Below, in pieces: positions 32,972-43,566 of a stretch of DNA of 64,000 nt. Made by a program: the position numbers and the translations under genes. The notes below the pieces were generated by a model, which saw nothing but the letters and a program-made list of their open reading frames with translations, did not search any database and had not been told where the DNA came from. Numbering within the stretch: the stretch's first letter is position 1; every line of letters begins with the position of its first letter. Origin of the DNA: Deltaproteobacteria bacterium (GTDB taxonomy: Bacteria; Myxococcota; XYA12-FULL-58-9); the NCBI GenBank assembly GCA_016218825.1, contig JACRCV010000008.1, positions 1 through 64,000 on the forward strand. The letters run 5' to 3'.

Positions 32972-33388
32972 CTAGCGAATCCCGAGCTCCTTCTTGAGCT
33001 TGCCCACCAGCTGAAAGTACTCGTTTCGAGAGTAACCGACGTTCAGCAGGTGGAAGTCCTTCTTCACCAGACCCACGCAGCCGAAGCAGTAGGTGCAGTC
33101 GGAGCACGAGGTGCACTGAATGAGGTAGGCGCTGCCGGTGCAGTACTTCGAGCCGGTGATATACGCCGAGCTGTGACACGCCTCGCAGCCCCTGGAGTGC
33201 GACAGGTTGCTGCAGTTGAGGCAGTCGGCGCAGTGGGTGCAGCGATAGCAGTTCTCCAGCCCTTCGGAGAACATGCACATCGAGCACGCCTTCAGGTTGG
33301 TGGAGCTGATGCACCCGGTCGAGGGCGCGTCGTCCTCGAATTCGCGGGTGAGGCGGTTCTGCTCGGCTAGGAATTCGGCGCGGTTCAT
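32972..33388 (-). CDS. Short 16-cysteine protein (myxobacterial Cys-array type)
   Basis: The 138-residue protein has 16 Cys between residues 26 and 104. Two stretches have Cys exactly every third residue: 47-50-53-56-59 and 92-95-98-101-104. Pairs stand at 35/38 and 68/71. The ends are ordinary: a charged N terminus (NRLTREFEDDAPSTGC) and VKKDFHLLNVGYSRNEYFQL. I recall short proteins of this kind, often misnamed CaiB/BaiF, from myxobacteria. There is no signal peptide, so the thiols should be reduced in the cytoplasm and could bind metal or Fe-S. First gene of the operon. The nearest upstream promoter leaves an almost leaderless start. Confidence 0.85.
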   Translation of the reverse strand: MNRAEFLAEQNRLTREFEDDAPSTGCISSTNLKACSMCMFSEGLENCYRCTHCADCLNCSNLSHSRGCEACHSSAYITGSKYCTGSAYLIQCTSCSDCTYCFGCVGLVKKDFHLLNVGYSRNEYFQLVGKLKKELGIR

Positions 33389-33399
33389 CGTGAGGACAG

Positions 33400-33428
33400 G
33401 GGATATCCCGGCGGCCTTTCGCGGTCAA
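33400..33428 (-). promoter_or_regulatory. Candidate promoter of the Cys-rich/TPR/ATPase operon
   Basis: Minus strand: TTGACC (33428-33423), 17-bp spacer, TATCCC (33405-33400). The start of transcription would fall only about 5 nt before the ATG, and no ribosome site is visible, so the mRNA may be nearly leaderless. Confidence 0.42.
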
Positions 33429-33432
33429 ATAC

Positions 33433-33461
33433 TCGACTTCCACAAAGGGGTGGGGTAAAAA
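33433..33461 (+). promoter_or_regulatory. Candidate promoter of the PilZ gene
   Basis: Plus strand: TCGACT (33433-33438), 17-bp spacer, TAAAAA (33456-33461), back to back with the promoter of the Cys-rich operon. The ATG is only 9 bp beyond the -10, so this transcript also would be almost leaderless. Confidence 0.4.
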
Positions 33462-33469
33462 GCCCGCCT

Positions 33470-34027
33470 ATGGTTGATGTTGAACGCCGCAAGCACGAGC
33501 GAATCGCCATCGAGATGCCGACCCGGATGTGGCTGGAGGAGAGCTACAACGGCAAGGCCATCGTCTTCGAGGGCTTTGCCCGCTCCCGGGACCTCGCGAT
33601 CGGCGGCACCTTCCTTGCGTCGAACTACCTGTTGCCGGTCGGGTTTCCGCTCAACCTCGAGATGCGGATCAACGACAACGAAGTCCTCCTCGCCCGCGGA
33701 GAGATCGTCCACAGCATCAGCGAAGGTGACAAGCACGAGCCCGGCATGGGCATCATGTTAACCGAGGTGGACGCCGAGAACCGCGAACGGCTGCTGCGCT
33801 TCTTCGTCAGCGCGCGCATCCAGGAGTTCTACGGCACCCGCTTCCTGATCGAATTCCCGCACCTGGAGGCGAAGCTGTCGCTCCAGGACGTCGCGCTGGT
33901 CATCAACCTGTGGGAGGACAAGGAGGGGCGCTTGACGACCCTGCACCGCGGTGATGGCGGCAAAGCGCGAGGCAGCGCGCGGCGCGACGAGGCCGCCGCC
34001 GCCGAGAAACGCAAACCCAAGAGGTAG
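33470..34027 (+). CDS. PilZ-domain protein
   Basis: The 185-residue protein has the PilZ cyclic-di-GMP signature: RRKHER (R7 and R11) and, one strand later, D41-LAIGG, where the usual Ser of DxSxxG is Ala. The rest of the barrel follows (GFPLNLEMRINDNEVLLARGEIVH, GMGIMLTEV). A helical section and a basic tail (KARGSARRDEAAAAEKRKPKR) complete it. Such proteins bind c-di-GMP and change a partner. It is divergent from the Cys-rich operon and 135 bp upstream of the TolC gene. Confidence 0.88.
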   Translation: MVDVERRKHERIAIEMPTRMWLEESYNGKAIVFEGFARSRDLAIGGTFLASNYLLPVGFPLNLEMRINDNEVLLARGEIVHSISEGDKHEPGMGIMLTEVDAENRERLLRFFVSARIQEFYGTRFLIEFPHLEAKLSLQDVALVINLWEDKEGRLTTLHRGDGGKARGSARRDEAAAAEKRKPKR

Positions 34028-34162
34028 TACCAGCCGCGGCGTCGCTTCAGCGTAGCACCGTTCGCACCGACTCTTCTTTTGGGCGACCACGCAAGGATCT
34101 CGGTCCGAGAGTCAGGGGCACGGCGCTCGAAGCACCGCGCACCGCTATCGGAGTAGAAGCGC

Positions 34163-35563
34163 ATGGCTCACGTTCTGTCACGCCAGGCCATCATCATGGC
34201 GCTGACTCTCGGGGTCGCGACCGCCGCCGCGGCGGCAGAAGACCCCGGGGCGCGGCGCTTGACGCTGAAGGAGTGTCTGGCGCTCGCGGCCGCTGCCAAC
34301 CCCGATCTCAAGTCGGCCGACTCCGAGCTCGAGGCCGCCGCCGCCGGGCGGCGCGGCGCGCTCGGGTCCTTCGGCCCCAAGCTCAAGGTCGAGGGCAGCT
34401 ACCTGCGCTGGGACGAGCCGCTCTACATCGACTTCGCGGCTTCGCTCGGGCCGTTGATGCAGGCGATCGGCCCGCTGCTGCAGGCCGCGGGGGTCGTCAT
34501 CGATCCGGCGTCGATGCAGCCGATGCCGGTCCGCGAGCAGTACACCAAGGCCGTGACCGCGACCGTGACCCAGCCGCTGACCCCGCTGTGGACGATCTAC
34601 GAGGCCTATCGCCTGCGCGATCTCGGGGTGGACGTGGCCGCGATCCGGCGACAAATGACGCAAAACGACGTCGCCTACCAGGTCACCGAGGCGTTCTACC
34701 GCGCGCTGCAGGCCCGAGGTTTGGCGCAGATCGCCGAGAGGTCGGTGGCGCAAATCTCCTCGCAGGTCGACCGCGCCCGCGCCTTCCTGGCCCAGGGCAT
34801 GGTGGGCGAGAACGACGTGTTGCGCGCCGAGCTCGGCCTCGCCGCCGCCAACCAGCGCCTGATCCAAATGCGCGGCACCGTCACCCTCGCCTCCGGCCGC
34901 TTGGCGCTGCTCATCGGCCTGCCCGCCGACACCGTCCTCGAGCCGGTGGCGAACCTCGACCGGACGCCGGCGACCGAGATCCCGGAGAGCGCCGAGATCC
35001 AACGGCGCGCGATCGACAAGCGCCCGGAGCTCAAAGAGCTCGCGGCCCGCACCGACCAGGCCCGCGCCGCGAAGACCCTGGCGTGGTCGCGGATGGTGCC
35101 GACGGTGGCGGCGCTCGGCAGCTACTCCTACAACAAAGGCTCGATGTTCCAACCGGAGCGCTCCTGGTACGTCGGCGGCGTGATGGCGTGGGACGTCTGG
35201 GAGTGGGGCGCGACCTACGCCGGCATCGACGAGGCCGACGCCCGTCTGACGCAGGCGCTCGAGCTCCGGACGAAGATCGAGAACCTCATCCGCCTCGAAG
35301 CCCACAGCGCCGTGGTGAGCTTGACCGGCAGCGCCGAGGCGCTCCGCGTCGCCGAGCGCGCCGTCAGGCAGGCGGAGGAGAACTTCCGTATCGAGAACAA
35401 ACGCTACGAGGCCGCGGCCAGCACCACCTTCGACGTCCTCGACGCCGAGACCCTGTTGACCACGGCGCGGACCCAACAGCAGACCGCGCTCTTCGACCTG
35501 CAGATCGCGGCCGCCGCCATCGTCCGCGTGACCGGCGCGGGCGCCGCCGAGGCCGCGCCATGA
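34163..35563 (+). CDS. TolC-family outer-membrane efflux protein
   Basis: The 466-residue channel has a signal peptide (MALTLGVATAAAAAE) and two TolC repeats: RLTLKECLALAAAANPDLKSADSEL at the start of the first and AVRQAEENFRIENKRYEAAASTTFDVLDAETLL in the second. GVASTVPTVAALGSYSY-like strands form the barrel. It gives the exit duct for the RND pump encoded two genes downstream. A ribosome site (GGAG) precedes the ATG. First gene of a four-gene plus-strand block. Confidence 0.9.
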   Translation: MAHVLSRQAIIMALTLGVATAAAAAEDPGARRLTLKECLALAAAANPDLKSADSELEAAAAGRRGALGSFGPKLKVEGSYLRWDEPLYIDFAASLGPLMQAIGPLLQAAGVVIDPASMQPMPVREQYTKAVTATVTQPLTPLWTIYEAYRLRDLGVDVAAIRRQMTQNDVAYQVTEAFYRALQARGLAQIAERSVAQISSQVDRARAFLAQGMVGENDVLRAELGLAAANQRLIQMRGTVTLASGRLALLIGLPADTVLEPVANLDRTPATEIPESAEIQRRAIDKRPELKELAARTDQARAAKTLAWSRMVPTVAALGSYSYNKGSMFQPERSWYVGGVMAWDVWEWGATYAGIDEADARLTQALELRTKIENLIRLEAHSAVVSLTGSAEALRVAERAVRQAEENFRIENKRYEAAASTTFDVLDAETLLTTARTQQQTALFDLQIAAAAIVRVTGAGAAEAAP

Positions 35564-35621
35564 CCCCCGACCTTCACCCTGCGCACCGCCAGTGACTGCG
35601 GTGGTTCCGATGAGGCCCGTC

Positions 35622-36572
35622 ATGATTCAGCGTTGCCTACCGTTTGTCGCCTTGACCCTGACCGTGGCCGCCTGCTCCTCCGAGCCCCGAGCGAGCCTGC
35701 CCGCGACGCCACCGGCGCCGGCCGCCGCCGCCAAGCCGTTGTTGGCCGGCCTCGAGAGCAGCACCGATGCCGCGGCGACCGCGACTCCGGCGGAGGCCGT
35801 CCTCCAGAGCCCGTACTTGACCGGGGCCACCGAGGCCCACCGGCGCAGCGCTCTCGCAGCCCGGGTCGCGGGCGTGGTGGCGAAGGTCTACGTCCGCGAG
35901 GGTGATCTGGTGAAGCCAGGCGCGGCGCTGGTAGCGCTCGATCCGGAGGACTTCCAGCTTCGCATGGCCCAGGCGGAGGCCGGCCTGAAGGCGGCGCAGG
36001 CACAGTACGTCGCCACCCGCCTGGAGTGGGAGCGGGTCAAGAAGCTCAAGGAGGACCGCGCGGTGCCGGCGAGCCAGCTGGACATGATGGACGCCAAGTT
36101 CGAGGGCTCGAAGGCCCAGGTCGCCACCGCCGAGGCGATGTTGACGATGGCGAAGAAGGCGCTCGGCGACTCGACCCTCACCGCGCCGTTCGCCGGCGTC
36201 GTCACCAAGCGCTTCGTCAACGAGGGCGAGTACGCGACCGCGATGCCGCCGACGATGCTGGTGTCGATCGAGGAGACCGATCCGATGGACCTGCGGCTGC
36301 AGGTACCCGCCAACGAGATGAGTCGGGTGGTCGCGGGTGCGAAGGCCAAGATCCGCTTCCCGGCTACCGGCCGCGAGCTCGAGGCCACCGTCACCCGGGT
36401 CGTGAGCTCCCTCGACGCCCGCACCCGATCGTTTGCCGCGATCATCGAGCTGCCGAACGCCGACCGCTCGTTGTGGGCCGGGATGTTCGCCGACGTCCGG
36501 ATCGCGCCGACCGCCAAAGAGGTGGCGGCGGCACCGGTGAGCGGCACGGCGTCGGCGGCCGAGGGACGCTAG
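35622..36572 (+). CDS. RND periplasmic adaptor lipoprotein (HlyD/MFP family)
   Basis: From the ATG at 35622 (preceded by GATGAGG) the 316-residue product has a lipoprotein signal ending TLTVAAC. A Pro/Ala-rich linker follows, then the lipoyl halves (AARVAGVVAKVYVREGDLV and TLTAPFAGVVTKRFVNEGEY) around a helical hairpin, and a beta-barrel domain (DLRLQVPANEMSRVV). It joins the HAE1-type pump to the TolC channel. The ORF track starts 10 codons upstream; 35610 is also possible. Three bases separate it from the pump gene. Confidence 0.9.
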   Translation: MIQRCLPFVALTLTVAACSSEPRASLPATPPAPAAAAKPLLAGLESSTDAAATATPAEAVLQSPYLTGATEAHRRSALAARVAGVVAKVYVREGDLVKPGAALVALDPEDFQLRMAQAEAGLKAAQAQYVATRLEWERVKKLKEDRAVPASQLDMMDAKFEGSKAQVATAEAMLTMAKKALGDSTLTAPFAGVVTKRFVNEGEYATAMPPTMLVSIEETDPMDLRLQVPANEMSRVVAGAKAKIRFPATGRELEATVTRVVSSLDARTRSFAAIIELPNADRSLWAGMFADVRIAPTAKEVAAAPVSGTASAAEGR

Positions 36573-36574
36573 CG

Positions 36575-39500
36575 ATGAAGCTCGCCGACATATCGATCCG
36601 CCGCCCGGTGCTCGCGAGCGTCATGGTCGGGGTGCTCGCGGTCTTCGGCCTCTGGGCCTACCCGCGCATCGGCGTCGACCTGTTCCCGGACGTCGAGTTC
36701 CCGGTCGTCGTGATCACCGCCATCTACCCGGGCGCCGACCCGGCGACGATGGAGTCGAAGGTCATCCACAAGCTCGAGGAAGAGGTCAGCACCATCAACG
36801 GCATCAAGCTCTTGCGCAGCACCAGCATGGAAAACGTCGGGATGGTGATCATCCAGTTCGAGCTCGAGCGGCGCGCCGACCTCGCGGTGCAGGACGTCCG
36901 CGACAAGGTCGCCGGGGCGTTGCAGCTCTTGCCCCCGGATCTCGAGCCGCCGGTGGTGCAGCGCTTCGACGTCAACGCCGCGCCGATCATGGCGCTCGCG
37001 GTCTCCGGCAAGCTGTCGCCGCGCGAGATCACCAAGGTCGCCGATGACCAGATCAAGCGCCGGCTGCAGACCATCAGCGGCGTCGGCGGCGTCGAGATCT
37101 TGGGCGGCCAGGAGCGCGAGTTCCACGTCTGGATCGATCCCCAACGCCTGGAGTCTTACGGCCTCGCGGCCGGCGACGTGCTGCAGGCGCTGGCGGCGCA
37201 GAACGTCGAGATCCCGGGCGGGCGCCTCGACGTCGGCAGCCGCGAGCTGACGGTCAAGACCCTGGGCCAGGTGCACTCGGCGGCGGAGCTCTCTCAGATC
37301 ATCATCACCGCGGCGATGGGCACCCCGGTCCGGATCGGCGACGTCGCCGGTGTCGAAGACGGCGAAGAGGAGCGCCGCTCGCACTCCTCGGTGAACGGCA
37401 CCGCGGCGGTGGGCCTGGTGGTCCGCAAGCAGTCGGGCGCCAACACCGTCGAGGTGGCGGCCGCGGTGCGCAAGGCGCTCACTGCGATCACGCCGCTCTT
37501 GCCGCCCGGCGTCGAGGTCAGCATCCCCACCGACAACTCGACCTTCATCTCCAACACCATCAACGACGTCCAGTTCGACCTGCTCTACGGCGCCATCCTC
37601 GCGGTGCTGATCATCTTCCTGTTCCTCTACGACTGGCGCGCCACCTTGATCTCGGCCTTGGCGCTGCCGGTGTCGGTCATCGCGACCTTCGCGTTCATCA
37701 AGGCGATGGGCTTCACCTTCAACATGATGACGATGCTGGCGCTGTCGCTCTCCATCGGCATCCTCATCGACGACGCCATCGTCGTGATCGAGAACATCCA
37801 TCGCCACCTGCGCTCCGGCAAGCCGCCGATGAAGGCCGCCGCCGACGCCACCGCCGAGATCGGCCTCGCGGTCATGGCGACCACCGCCTCGATCCTCGCG
37901 GTGTTCGTGCCGGTCGCGACGATGCAAGGCATGGTGGGGCGCTTCTTCAAGCAGTTCGGCCTCACGGTCGCGTTCGCCGTCAGCGTGTCGCTGTTCGTCG
38001 CCTTCACGTTGACGCCGATGATGTCGGCGCGCCTGCTCACCGTCGAGGCGCACAAGGGCCGGCTGGGGCACTGGGTGGACGCCCGCCTCGCGACCGTCGA
38101 TCGCTTCTATCGCCAAGCCCTCAGTTGGGCCCTCGCGCATCGGGGCCTCACGGTGCTGATCGCCACCGTGATGTTCGTCAGCAGCCTCGGCCTCGGCGCC
38201 GTTGTCCCCAAGGAGTTCATGGTCGCCGAAGACCGCAGCCAGTTCCTGGTCAAGCTCGAGCTGCCGGCGGGCACCGGCCTGGCGAGCACGGAGCACTACG
38301 CCGAGGGCGCCGCCGAAGAGCTGCGCGCCATCCCCGGAGTGTTGTCGACCTTCGTCACCGTCGGCGGTGGCAGCCAGAACGAGGTCAACCGCGCCGACAT
38401 CCAGGTGAACACCGTCGGCCGGCGAGAGCGCACCTACACTCAGCTCGAGGCGATGGGCTACGCCCGCGGCCTGTTCGTGAATCGCCCCAACGTCACGGTC
38501 GCCGTCGAGCCGGTGAACGCGATGGGCGGCGGCGGCGGCTTTAGGGCCGCGACCGTGCAGTACGTCATCCTCGGCGACGACTACGACGCGCTGAACCGCG
38601 TCGCCCAGAGCCTGATCCAACACCTCCGGGGGCTCGGCGGCTACGTCGATCTCGACACCACCTTCCGTGGCGGCAAGCCCGAGCTCGCGGTGTCGATCGA
38701 TCGGGACCGCGCCGCCGACCTCGGCGTCCCGGTCGCGAGCATCGCGATGACCTTGAGGAGCCTGATCGCCGGCGACAAGGCCACCGAGCTGACGACCGGG
38801 GGCGACCGCTTCGACGTCCGGGTGCAGCTCCAGGATAGCTTCATGCAGCGCCCCGAGGACATCCTCGGCTTGAAGGTCCGCTCGACCTCCGGGCCGCTGG
38901 TGCACCTCGCCAACGTCATCGCGGTCTCGCCCGGGGCCGGGCCGGCGAAGATCGAGCGCCAGGACCGCCAGCGCCAGGTGACGGTGTTCGCGAACCTCTC
39001 CGGCAAGGCGCTCGGCACCGCGATCACCGAGATCGACGACTGGGCGGCACAGAATTTACCGGCGGACCTGACGTCGAAGTGGAGCGGCATGGGCGACATC
39101 ATGACCGACTCGTTCAAGAACCTGTTCGCGTCCCTCATCCTCGCGGTGATCATGGTGTTCCTCATCCTCGCGGCGCAGTTCGAGAGCGTCCTCTACCCGC
39201 TCACCATCATGCTGTCGTTGCCGCTATCGTTGGTCGGCGCGATGGGCGGCCTGGCGGCGACGCGGGCGCCGCTCGGCATCATGGCGATGATCGGCGTCAT
39301 CCTGCTGATGGGCCTGGTCACCAAGAACGCCATCCTCCTCGTCGACTACACCAACGCCCTGCGCGAGAAGGGCATGGGCACGGTCGAGGCGCTCCTCGCC
39401 GCGGGCCCGGTGCGGTTGCGGCCGATCCTGATGACCACCGCGGCGATGATCTTCGGCATGGTCCCGGTCGCGCTCGGGCTCTCCGAAGGCGGCGAGACCC

Positions 39501-39640
39501 GCGCGCCGATGGCGGTGGCGGTGATCGGCGGCCTGCTCACCTCGACGCTCTTGACCCTGCTGGTGGTGCCGGTGGCGTACGCGATCTCGGACTCGATGGT
39601 CGTCGCGCTGCGCCGCCGGCCGCGCCAGACGACGATCTGA
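36575..39640 (+). CDS. HAE1-type RND multidrug/solvent efflux pump
   Basis: The 1021-residue pump opens [23 protein letters not shown], typical of AcrB/MexB-like HAE1 transporters. TM4 holds the intact proton-relay pair [10 protein letters not shown], and the second half has [18 protein letters not shown]. Porter loops contain [11 protein letters not shown] and [20 protein letters not shown]. It exports hydrophobic compounds from the inner membrane and periplasm by proton antiport. Substrate unknown. It follows its TolC and adaptor and precedes an MMPL-type exporter by 7 bp. Confidence 0.95.
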   Translation: MKLADISIRRPVLASVMVGVLAVFGLWAYPRIGVDLFPDVEFPVVVITAIYPGADPATMESKVIHKLEEEVSTINGIKLLRSTSMENVGMVIIQFELERRADLAVQDVRDKVAGALQLLPPDLEPPVVQRFDVNAAPIMALAVSGKLSPREITKVADDQIKRRLQTISGVGGVEILGGQEREFHVWIDPQRLESYGLAAGDVLQALAAQNVEIPGGRLDVGSRELTVKTLGQVHSAAELSQIIITAAMGTPVRIGDVAGVEDGEEERRSHSSVNGTAAVGLVVRKQSGANTVEVAAAVRKALTAITPLLPPGVEVSIPTDNSTFISNTINDVQFDLLYGAILAVLIIFLFLYDWRATLISALALPVSVIATFAFIKAMGFTFNMMTMLALSLSIGILIDDAIVVIENIHRHLRSGKPPMKAAADATAEIGLAVMATTASILAVFVPVATMQGMVGRFFKQFGLTVAFAVSVSLFVAFTLTPMMSARLLTVEAHKGRLGHWVDARLATVDRFYRQALSWALAHRGLTVLIATVMFVSSLGLGAVVPKEFMVAEDRSQFLVKLELPAGTGLASTEHYAEGAAEELRAIPGVLSTFVTVGGGSQNEVNRADIQVNTVGRRERTYTQLEAMGYARGLFVNRPNVTVAVEPVNAMGGGGGFRAATVQYVILGDDYDALNRVAQSLIQHLRGLGGYVDLDTTFRGGKPELAVSIDRDRAADLGVPVASIAMTLRSLIAGDKATELTTGGDRFDVRVQLQDSFMQRPEDILGLKVRSTSGPLVHLANVIAVSPGAGPAKIERQDRQRQVTVFANLSGKALGTAITEIDDWAAQNLPADLTSKWSGMGDIMTDSFKNLFASLILAVIMVFLILAAQFESVLYPLTIMLSLPLSLVGAMGGLAATRAPLGIMAMIGVILLMGLVTKNAILLVDYTNALREKGMGTVEALLAAGPVRLRPILMTTAAMIFGMVPVALGLSEGGETRAPMAVAVIGGLLTSTLLTLLVVPVAYAISDSMVVALRRRPRQTTI

Positions 39641-39647
39641 GGAGCTG

Positions 39648-42080
39648 ATGTCCGGATACGGCACCCGCATCGCGACCGCCGTCGAGCGCCGCTTGCGCGA
39701 TCTCGGCACCTGGGCCTTTCGCCGGCCGATCGCCGCGCTCGCCGTCGTTGGCCTGTTGTCGGCGGCGGCGCTCGCCACCGCCAGCCGCCTGCAGGTGAAC
39801 GCCGATCTCTCCGAGCTGTTGCCACGCACCTTTCCGAGCCTGCAAGCCTTCGACGTCCTCAAAGAGCGCTTCGGCGGCATCGGCTTCGTCGTCGTCGTCG
39901 GCCAGGGGGCGGAGCCCGAGACCCTGCGGCGCTTCGCCGCCGACGTCGCGAAGCAGGTCGACGGCCTGGAGACGGTGCGCTACGTCGACTACCTGCGGCC
40001 GATGGAGTTCTTCCGCGACCACGCGCTCTACTTCCTCGACCTCGACGACCTGACCGAGATCCAGGCGACGCTCGAGAAACGCCTGGAGTGGGAGAAGCGC
40101 CACGCCAACCCGATGTACGTCGACTTCGAGGACGCCCTGCCGCCGTCCTTGGAGTTCACCGACATCGTCCACAAGTACGCCGGGCGCGGCGACCGCCGCT
40201 GGGTGAAGGCCCAGCTCGGCGAGCACTTCTACCTCGACGAGGGCAAGCGCCTGGTCGCGGTGTTCGTCAAGCCGGCGCAGGCCTCGACCGATCTCAGCTT
40301 CACCCGGAGGCTCGTCGGCGAGGTCAAAGACGCGGTCGGCCGGCTCGATCTCGCCCAGTATCCCGGGCTCGAGGTTGGTTTCACCGGCACCTATCCGAAG
40401 CGCATCGACCAACAGGAGATCATCGACCGCGACCTGCGCGTCGCCTCGCTGGTCGCCTTTCTCCTGATCTTCGGCTACTTCCTGATCCACTTCCGGCAAA
40501 TCACCGCGGTCGCGGTGGCGCTCACACCGATGCTCGTCGGCACCCTGTGGACCTACGGCTTCGCCGGCGCCGCCTTCGGCGTCCTGAACATCCTGACCTC
40601 GTTCATCGGCGCGATCATCATGGGCATCGGCAACGACCACGGTCTCCACCTCCTCGCCCGCTACAAGGCCGAGGTCGCCCTCGGCCGCAGCGAGCCGGAG
40701 GCCGCTCGCCTCACCTTCGGCAACACCGGCCGCGCCGCGCTGGTTTCGGCGCTGACGAGCTGCGTCGGCTTTGCCGGTCTCGGGCTCTCGGAGTTCCGCG
40801 CCTTTCGCGAGTTCGGCCTGATCGCCGCCGCCGGTGGCTTGCTGATGGTGCTCGCCTACATGCTGACGCTGCCGGCGCTGTTGTCTTTGGCCATGAAGAC
40901 CGGCTGGCGCCTGCGGCTGCTCGCCGACGAGCGCGCCACCCCCCTCGCCGGCATCCTCACGCGCCGCGCCACCGGCATCCTGGTGACCGCGGCGTTCACG
41001 GTCGTGGTCGGGCTGCTGCTCATCTCCAGGGTCGGCTTCAACTACGACTTCAACTCGCTCGGCAACACCGATCTGGAGTCGTTCCGCCTCGACACCAAGG
41101 TGAACGCGCTCCTCGGCTACTCGCAGACGCCGGTCGTCATGCTCACCGACAGCCTCACCGAGGAGAGCCACGCCGCGACCGCGTTGCGCGCGTCCCAACG
41201 GACACGGGGCCGCGACTCCACCGTCGACTTCATCGTCGCCGGCGCCGACCTGGTGCCGCAAGACCAAGCAGCCAAAGAACCGCACCTGCGGGCCATCGGC
41301 GACCTGCTGCGCCAGGTGTCGCCGCGTCGCTTGAGCGCCGAGCGCCGCGGCCAGCTCGCGACGATCTTGCGAATGACCGAGGCGAAGCCGTTCGGCCGCA
41401 CCGAGCTCCCGGTGGAGGTACGACGCCAATTCCAGGGGCTGAACAGCCTCGCCGGTCGGGGCTTCGTGCTGGCGTTTCCGGCGATCTCGACCAGCGACGG
41501 GCACGCGGTGATGCGCATGGCGAGCGAGATCCGGGCGGTCACCTCCCTCAAAGGCGAGGTCTACCCGGCCGCCGGCGAGTCGCTGATCCTCGCCGACATC
41601 CTGCACATGGTCATCAACGAGGCGCCGATCGTCTTGACCCTCACCGTCATCGCCACCTTCCTGATCTCGCTGCTGCTCATCGGCCGGCTGCGCGAGACCC
41701 TCCTGGCGCTCGGCCCGACCGCCGCGACCTTGATCGTCACGCTCGGCTTCTTGCCGTTGATGTGGCTGCCGCTCAACTACCTCAACATCATCTTGATCCC
41801 GTTCTTGTTCGGCTACGGCATCGAGAGCGGCGCGCACCTCGTCACCCGCCTGTCGGTCGAGCCCGACCTCGACCGGGTGCTGCCCACCACCGGCCGCGCC
41901 ATCGTCGCGTCGCTCTCCACCACCGCGTTCGGCTTCGGCGCGATGCTGATCGCCAAGCACCCGGGCCTGCGCTCGCTCTCCGAGCTCGCGCTCGTCGGCC
42001 TCGGCGCCAACATGCTCGCCTGCACCGTGGTGTTGCCGAGCTTCGTGGTGTGGTACCGCAGGCGCAGCCTCAACCAATGA
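39648..42080 (+). CDS. MMPL/RND-superfamily lipid exporter, copy 1
   Basis: The 810-residue protein has the twofold MMPL layout: TM1 ([17 protein letters not shown]), periplasmic loop 1 ([22 protein letters not shown]), a 5-TM block with [16 protein letters not shown]7, loop 2, and a second block with [18 protein letters not shown] proteins move lipids or hopanoids to the outer envelope. Acidic residues occur in both TM4- and TM10-like motifs. Its end overlaps the convergent flavoprotein gene by 11 bp. Related to the copy at 60067. Confidence 0.9.
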   Translation: MSGYGTRIATAVERRLRDLGTWAFRRPIAALAVVGLLSAAALATASRLQVNADLSELLPRTFPSLQAFDVLKERFGGIGFVVVVGQGAEPETLRRFAADVAKQVDGLETVRYVDYLRPMEFFRDHALYFLDLDDLTEIQATLEKRLEWEKRHANPMYVDFEDALPPSLEFTDIVHKYAGRGDRRWVKAQLGEHFYLDEGKRLVAVFVKPAQASTDLSFTRRLVGEVKDAVGRLDLAQYPGLEVGFTGTYPKRIDQQEIIDRDLRVASLVAFLLIFGYFLIHFRQITAVAVALTPMLVGTLWTYGFAGAAFGVLNILTSFIGAIIMGIGNDHGLHLLARYKAEVALGRSEPEAARLTFGNTGRAALVSALTSCVGFAGLGLSEFRAFREFGLIAAAGGLLMVLAYMLTLPALLSLAMKTGWRLRLLADERATPLAGILTRRATGILVTAAFTVVVGLLLISRVGFNYDFNSLGNTDLESFRLDTKVNALLGYSQTPVVMLTDSLTEESHAATALRASQRTRGRDSTVDFIVAGADLVPQDQAAKEPHLRAIGDLLRQVSPRRLSAERRGQLATILRMTEAKPFGRTELPVEVRRQFQGLNSLAGRGFVLAFPAISTSDGHAVMRMASEIRAVTSLKGEVYPAAGESLILADILHMVINEAPIVLTLTVIATFLISLLLIGRLRETLLALGPTAATLIVTLGFLPLMWLPLNYLNIILIPFLFGYGIESGAHLVTRLSVEPDLDRVLPTTGRAIVASLSTTAFGFGAMLIAKHPGLRSLSELALVGLGANMLACTVVLPSFVVWYRRRSLNQ

Positions 42081-43566
42081 TCAACGTCTCGTGACTCTTG
42101 ACCCCGCCATCCTTGAACCGGGCGGCGCGGTTGTCCTTGAAGATCGCGTGCTCCTGGCCCTTGGCGAGGTAGAGGCCGACGTACTTCGAGACCGCCGGCG
42201 CCATCATGAAGCCGTGACCGACAAAGCCGTGCACCTGGAAGAAGCCTTCGACCTCGTCGACGTAGCCCAGGATCGGATTGCCGTCGGGGGTGCGGTCGTA
42301 GCACCCGGCCCACTGCCGCAACACCTTGACCTCGGCGAGGCGCGGGATCCGCTGCACCAGGGCGCGGCTCATGCGAACCAGGAAGCGCAACGACGAGCGC
42401 ATCTCGATGCCCTCGGGCTCGTCGGGGTCACCGAGGCCGCCGACGATCTCACCGCGGCCCGACTGCGAAAAGTACAGACCGCTGCCGAGCTCGCTGACGA
42501 GAGGCTTCAGGAACGGCTTCAACGATTCGGTGACCAGGATCTCGTGGCGCTCCGGCCGATTCGGGAACGTGATCCCCGCCATGCGCCCGATCTGCGGCGC
42601 CCAGGCCGCCGCGGCGTTGATCACCAGGTTGCAGCCGATCCGACCCCGAGCCGTCAGCACCCCGGTCACCCGGCCGGCTTCGACGTCGATCCCGGTCGCC
42701 GGGGTGAAGGTCACGATCTTGGCGCCGTGCGCCTTGGCGCCGTTGGCGTAGCCCCACAGGAAGGGCCACGGGAACAGCGTGCCGTCCTCGGGGTTGTAAC
42801 ACGCGCCCTGCAGATCTTGGATCTGGAGGTCGGGCACGATCTCCTTGGCGCCTTTGGGCTCCAAGATCCGCGTCGGCACCCCGAGCCGGTTTTGCAGCGC
42901 GACGTTCTTGGCGATCGCCTCCATCTGCGCCGGGTTGCCGGCGAGGAAGAGATAGCCGCCCTGCCGCAGCCAGACGTTGATCCCCAGCTCCACCGCGAAC
43001 TCGCGACAGATGGCGATCGACTCCTTCATCAAGAGGACGTTCTGCTCCGTCGACCACTGCGCGCGAATGCCGCCGCCGCAACGCCCCGACGCCCCGGAGT
43101 TGATGTAGGCCCGCTCCAACACGACGACGTCGTGGACCCCGTTCTTCGCCAGGTGGTACGCGGTCGCGAGGCCCATGATGCCGCCGCCGATCACCACCAC
43201 CTCGGCGCGCTTCGGGAGCGGCTCTTGGTGCGCGGGCGACCGCGGCATCGGCGGTGGCGGCGTCAGCGCCGCGCCGTCGGCCCCCGGATAGAGCAACGGC
43301 AGGTCGCCGCCGACCGCCAACAGGCCGAGCGGCGTGGGGTTGAGGGGCGGCCGGGGCGTCGTCGGTTGCAGGCGCGCGGGCTCGGCGCCGGCGGCCGCGA
43401 GCAGGCGCGCCACCGCGGCGACACAGGACTTTCCCTGGCAGATGCCGGTGCCGAAGCCGGTGTAACGCTTGACCGACTCCATGTCGGTGTAACCCCGGCG
43501 GACCGCGGCCTCGACGTCGGCGCGGGTCACGTCCTCGCAGGCGCAGACGAGCTCACGCCCGGCCAT
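42070..43566 (-). CDS. BFD [2Fe-2S] domain fused to SoxB-like FAD oxidoreductase
   Basis: The 498-residue protein joins two domains. Residues 1-55 are a bacterioferritin-associated-ferredoxin-type [2Fe-2S] domain with C8-x-C10 and C43-x4-C48 (GICQGKSC). After a Pro-rich linker a DAO-fold flavoprotein starts at [17 protein letters not shown] (from about 124), and closes with [11 protein letters not shown]-like and [13 protein letters not shown] elements of sarcosine-oxidase beta. It would oxidise a secondary amine or amino acid and pass electrons through the Fe-S cluster. Its start overlaps the SoxA-like stop by 14 bp, so the two are partners. In many relatives the BFD domain is in the other subunit. 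Confidence 0.87.
   Translation of the reverse strand: MAGRELVCACEDVTRADVEAAVRRGYTDMESVKRYTGFGTGICQGKSCVAAVARLLAAAGAEPARLQPTTPRPPLNPTPLGLLAVGGDLPLLYPGADGAALTPPPPMPRSPAHQEPLPKRAEVVVIGGGIMGLATAYHLAKNGVHDVVVLERAYINSGASGRCGGGIRAQWSTEQNVLLMKESIAICREFAVELGINVWLRQGGYLFLAGNPAQMEAIAKNVALQNRLGVPTRILEPKGAKEIVPDLQIQDLQGACYNPEDGTLFPWPFLWGYANGAKAHGAKIVTFTPATGIDVEAGRVTGVLTARGRIGCNLVINAAAAWAPQIGRMAGITFPNRPERHEILVTESLKPFLKPLVSELGSGLYFSQSGRGEIVGGLGDPDEPEGIEMRSSLRFLVRMSRALVQRIPRLAEVKVLRQWAGCYDRTPDGNPILGYVDEVEGFFQVHGFVGHGFMMAPAVSKYVGLYLAKGQEHAIFKDNRAARFKDGGVKSHETLIIG

Noticed and set aside
39537-42077. 846-codon minus-strand ORF opposite the MMPL gene, and similar long ORFs at 36569-38905 and 6032-7837
   Set aside because: Composition is Arg/Ala/Glu/His-rich and no motif is seen; the opposite strand encodes a full, well-recognised transporter.
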